A stretch of DNA of 6,315 nucleotides from Flavobacterium sp. (GTDB lineage: Bacteria > Bacteroidota > Bacteroidia > Flavobacteriales > Flavobacteriaceae). The translations under genes and the position numbers were made by a program. Each line of letters opens with the position of its first letter. Position 1 is the stretch's first letter. The stretch covers positions 1 to 6,315 of the forward strand of contig JASLGC010000168.1 in the NCBI GenBank assembly GCA_030150335.1, in the 5' to 3' direction. Below are positions 6,153-6,315 of the stretch, piece by piece. The notes under the pieces were generated by a model. That model searched no databases. It was given only the letters and a program-made list of their open reading frames with translations, and was not told the origin of the DNA.

Positions 6153-6185
6153 CAAATATCAAAAAAATAAATTAATAAAAGCAAA
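6153..6185 (-). promoter_or_regulatory. Predicted Bacteroidota-type promoter of the methionine operon
   Basis: On the minus strand TTTG (6185-6182) is followed after 21 nt by GATATTTG (6160-6153). This matches the phylum's -7 consensus TAnnTTTG in all specified positions but the first, with the -33 TTTG element at a plausible distance. Transcription would start near 6145-6148, about 20 nt before leader peptide 1. Start site and strength are inferred only. Confidence 0.55.
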
Positions 6186-6199
6186 GTTTTTTAAACTTT
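6183..6199 (-). terminator. Weak AT-rich hairpin after the right-edge gene
   Basis: A perfect 7-base inverted repeat, AAAGTTT (6199-6193 on the minus strand) and AAACTTT (6189-6183) with a three-base spacer, begins three bases after the stop codon of the right-edge gene. It is followed by GCTTTTATTAATTTATTTTTTT. It could be a weak terminator for that gene, but each arm has only one G/C and the following T-run is interrupted. It overlaps the -33 element of the predicted promoter, so a regulatory role is also conceivable. Confidence 0.3.
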
Positions 6200-6201
6200 T
6201 T

Positions 6202-6315
6202 TTACATTTTTAAATAAAAATCTTTCACAAGAGCCGTAAATTCAGGGGTATACACGTGTCTGTCAATTTCGATTATTAACTCATCTAAAGGGATTTTATC
6301 AATAAATGTTCTTGA
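6202..6315 (-). CDS. C-terminal fragment of an unidentified protein, 5' end outside the window
   Basis: The minus strand is open from the right edge to TAA at 6202-6204, giving 37 residues that include PLDELIIEIDRH and EFTALVKDFYLKM. The mix of charged and hydrophobic residues looks like a soluble helical C-terminus and differs from the A/T-only composition just after the stop. I do not recognise the family, and no function is proposed. It is read in the same direction as the methionine operon, but the promoter predicted downstream suggests a separate unit. Confidence 0.6.
   Translation of the reverse strand, partial: SRTFIDKIPLDELIIEIDRHVYTPEFTALVKDFYLKM

Overview
The window looks like chromosomal DNA of a low-GC member of the Bacteroidota, most likely a flavobacterium. 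The signs are the A+T-rich sequence, A-rich start regions without a clear Shine-Dalgarno motif, a promoter resembling the Bacteroidota TTTG / TAnnTTTG type, and the gene set itself. No genus can be fixed from the sequence alone.

Everything real is read from the minus strand, right to left. At the right edge (6202-6315) is the C-terminal tail of an unidentified protein, followed by a weak AT-rich hairpin. A predicted promoter (6153-6185) then starts a leader region of about 385 nt. This leader holds two short methionine-rich reading frames in series: a 23-codon one (6056-6127) and a 30-codon one (5865-5957). Each is followed by a hairpin plus nine U residues (6000-6030 and 5800-5835), the form of an intrinsic terminator. 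Behind them lies a tight operon: O-acetylhomoserine sulfhydrylase (metY), a cystathionine gamma-synthase/lyase family enzyme (metB-like), homoserine O-acetyltransferase (metX) and a bifunctional aspartokinase/homoserine dehydrogenase (thrA). Gene gaps are 2, 13 and 11 nt, and thrA runs off the left edge lacking roughly its last 30 residues.

Together the genes form a methionine pathway. ThrA phosphorylates aspartate and later makes homoserine, MetX acetylates homoserine, and MetY (sulfide) or the MetB-like enzyme (cysteine) adds sulfur to give homocysteine or cystathionine. The aspartate-semialdehyde dehydrogenase, any cystathionine beta-lyase and the final methyltransferase are not in the window.

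The main discovery candidate is the leader: two consecutive ribosome-mediated attenuators that appear to count methionine codons. The second one has 10 Met codons out of 30. It also shows mutually exclusive RNA pairings (protector, antiterminator, terminator) placed as in the classical trp/his attenuators. No SAM riboswitch pattern was recognised in the leader, so the operon may sense charged tRNA-Met instead of SAM. The first attenuator has the same layout with weaker pairings, and the two leader peptides share an M-x-A-M-M-M core, which suggests duplication.
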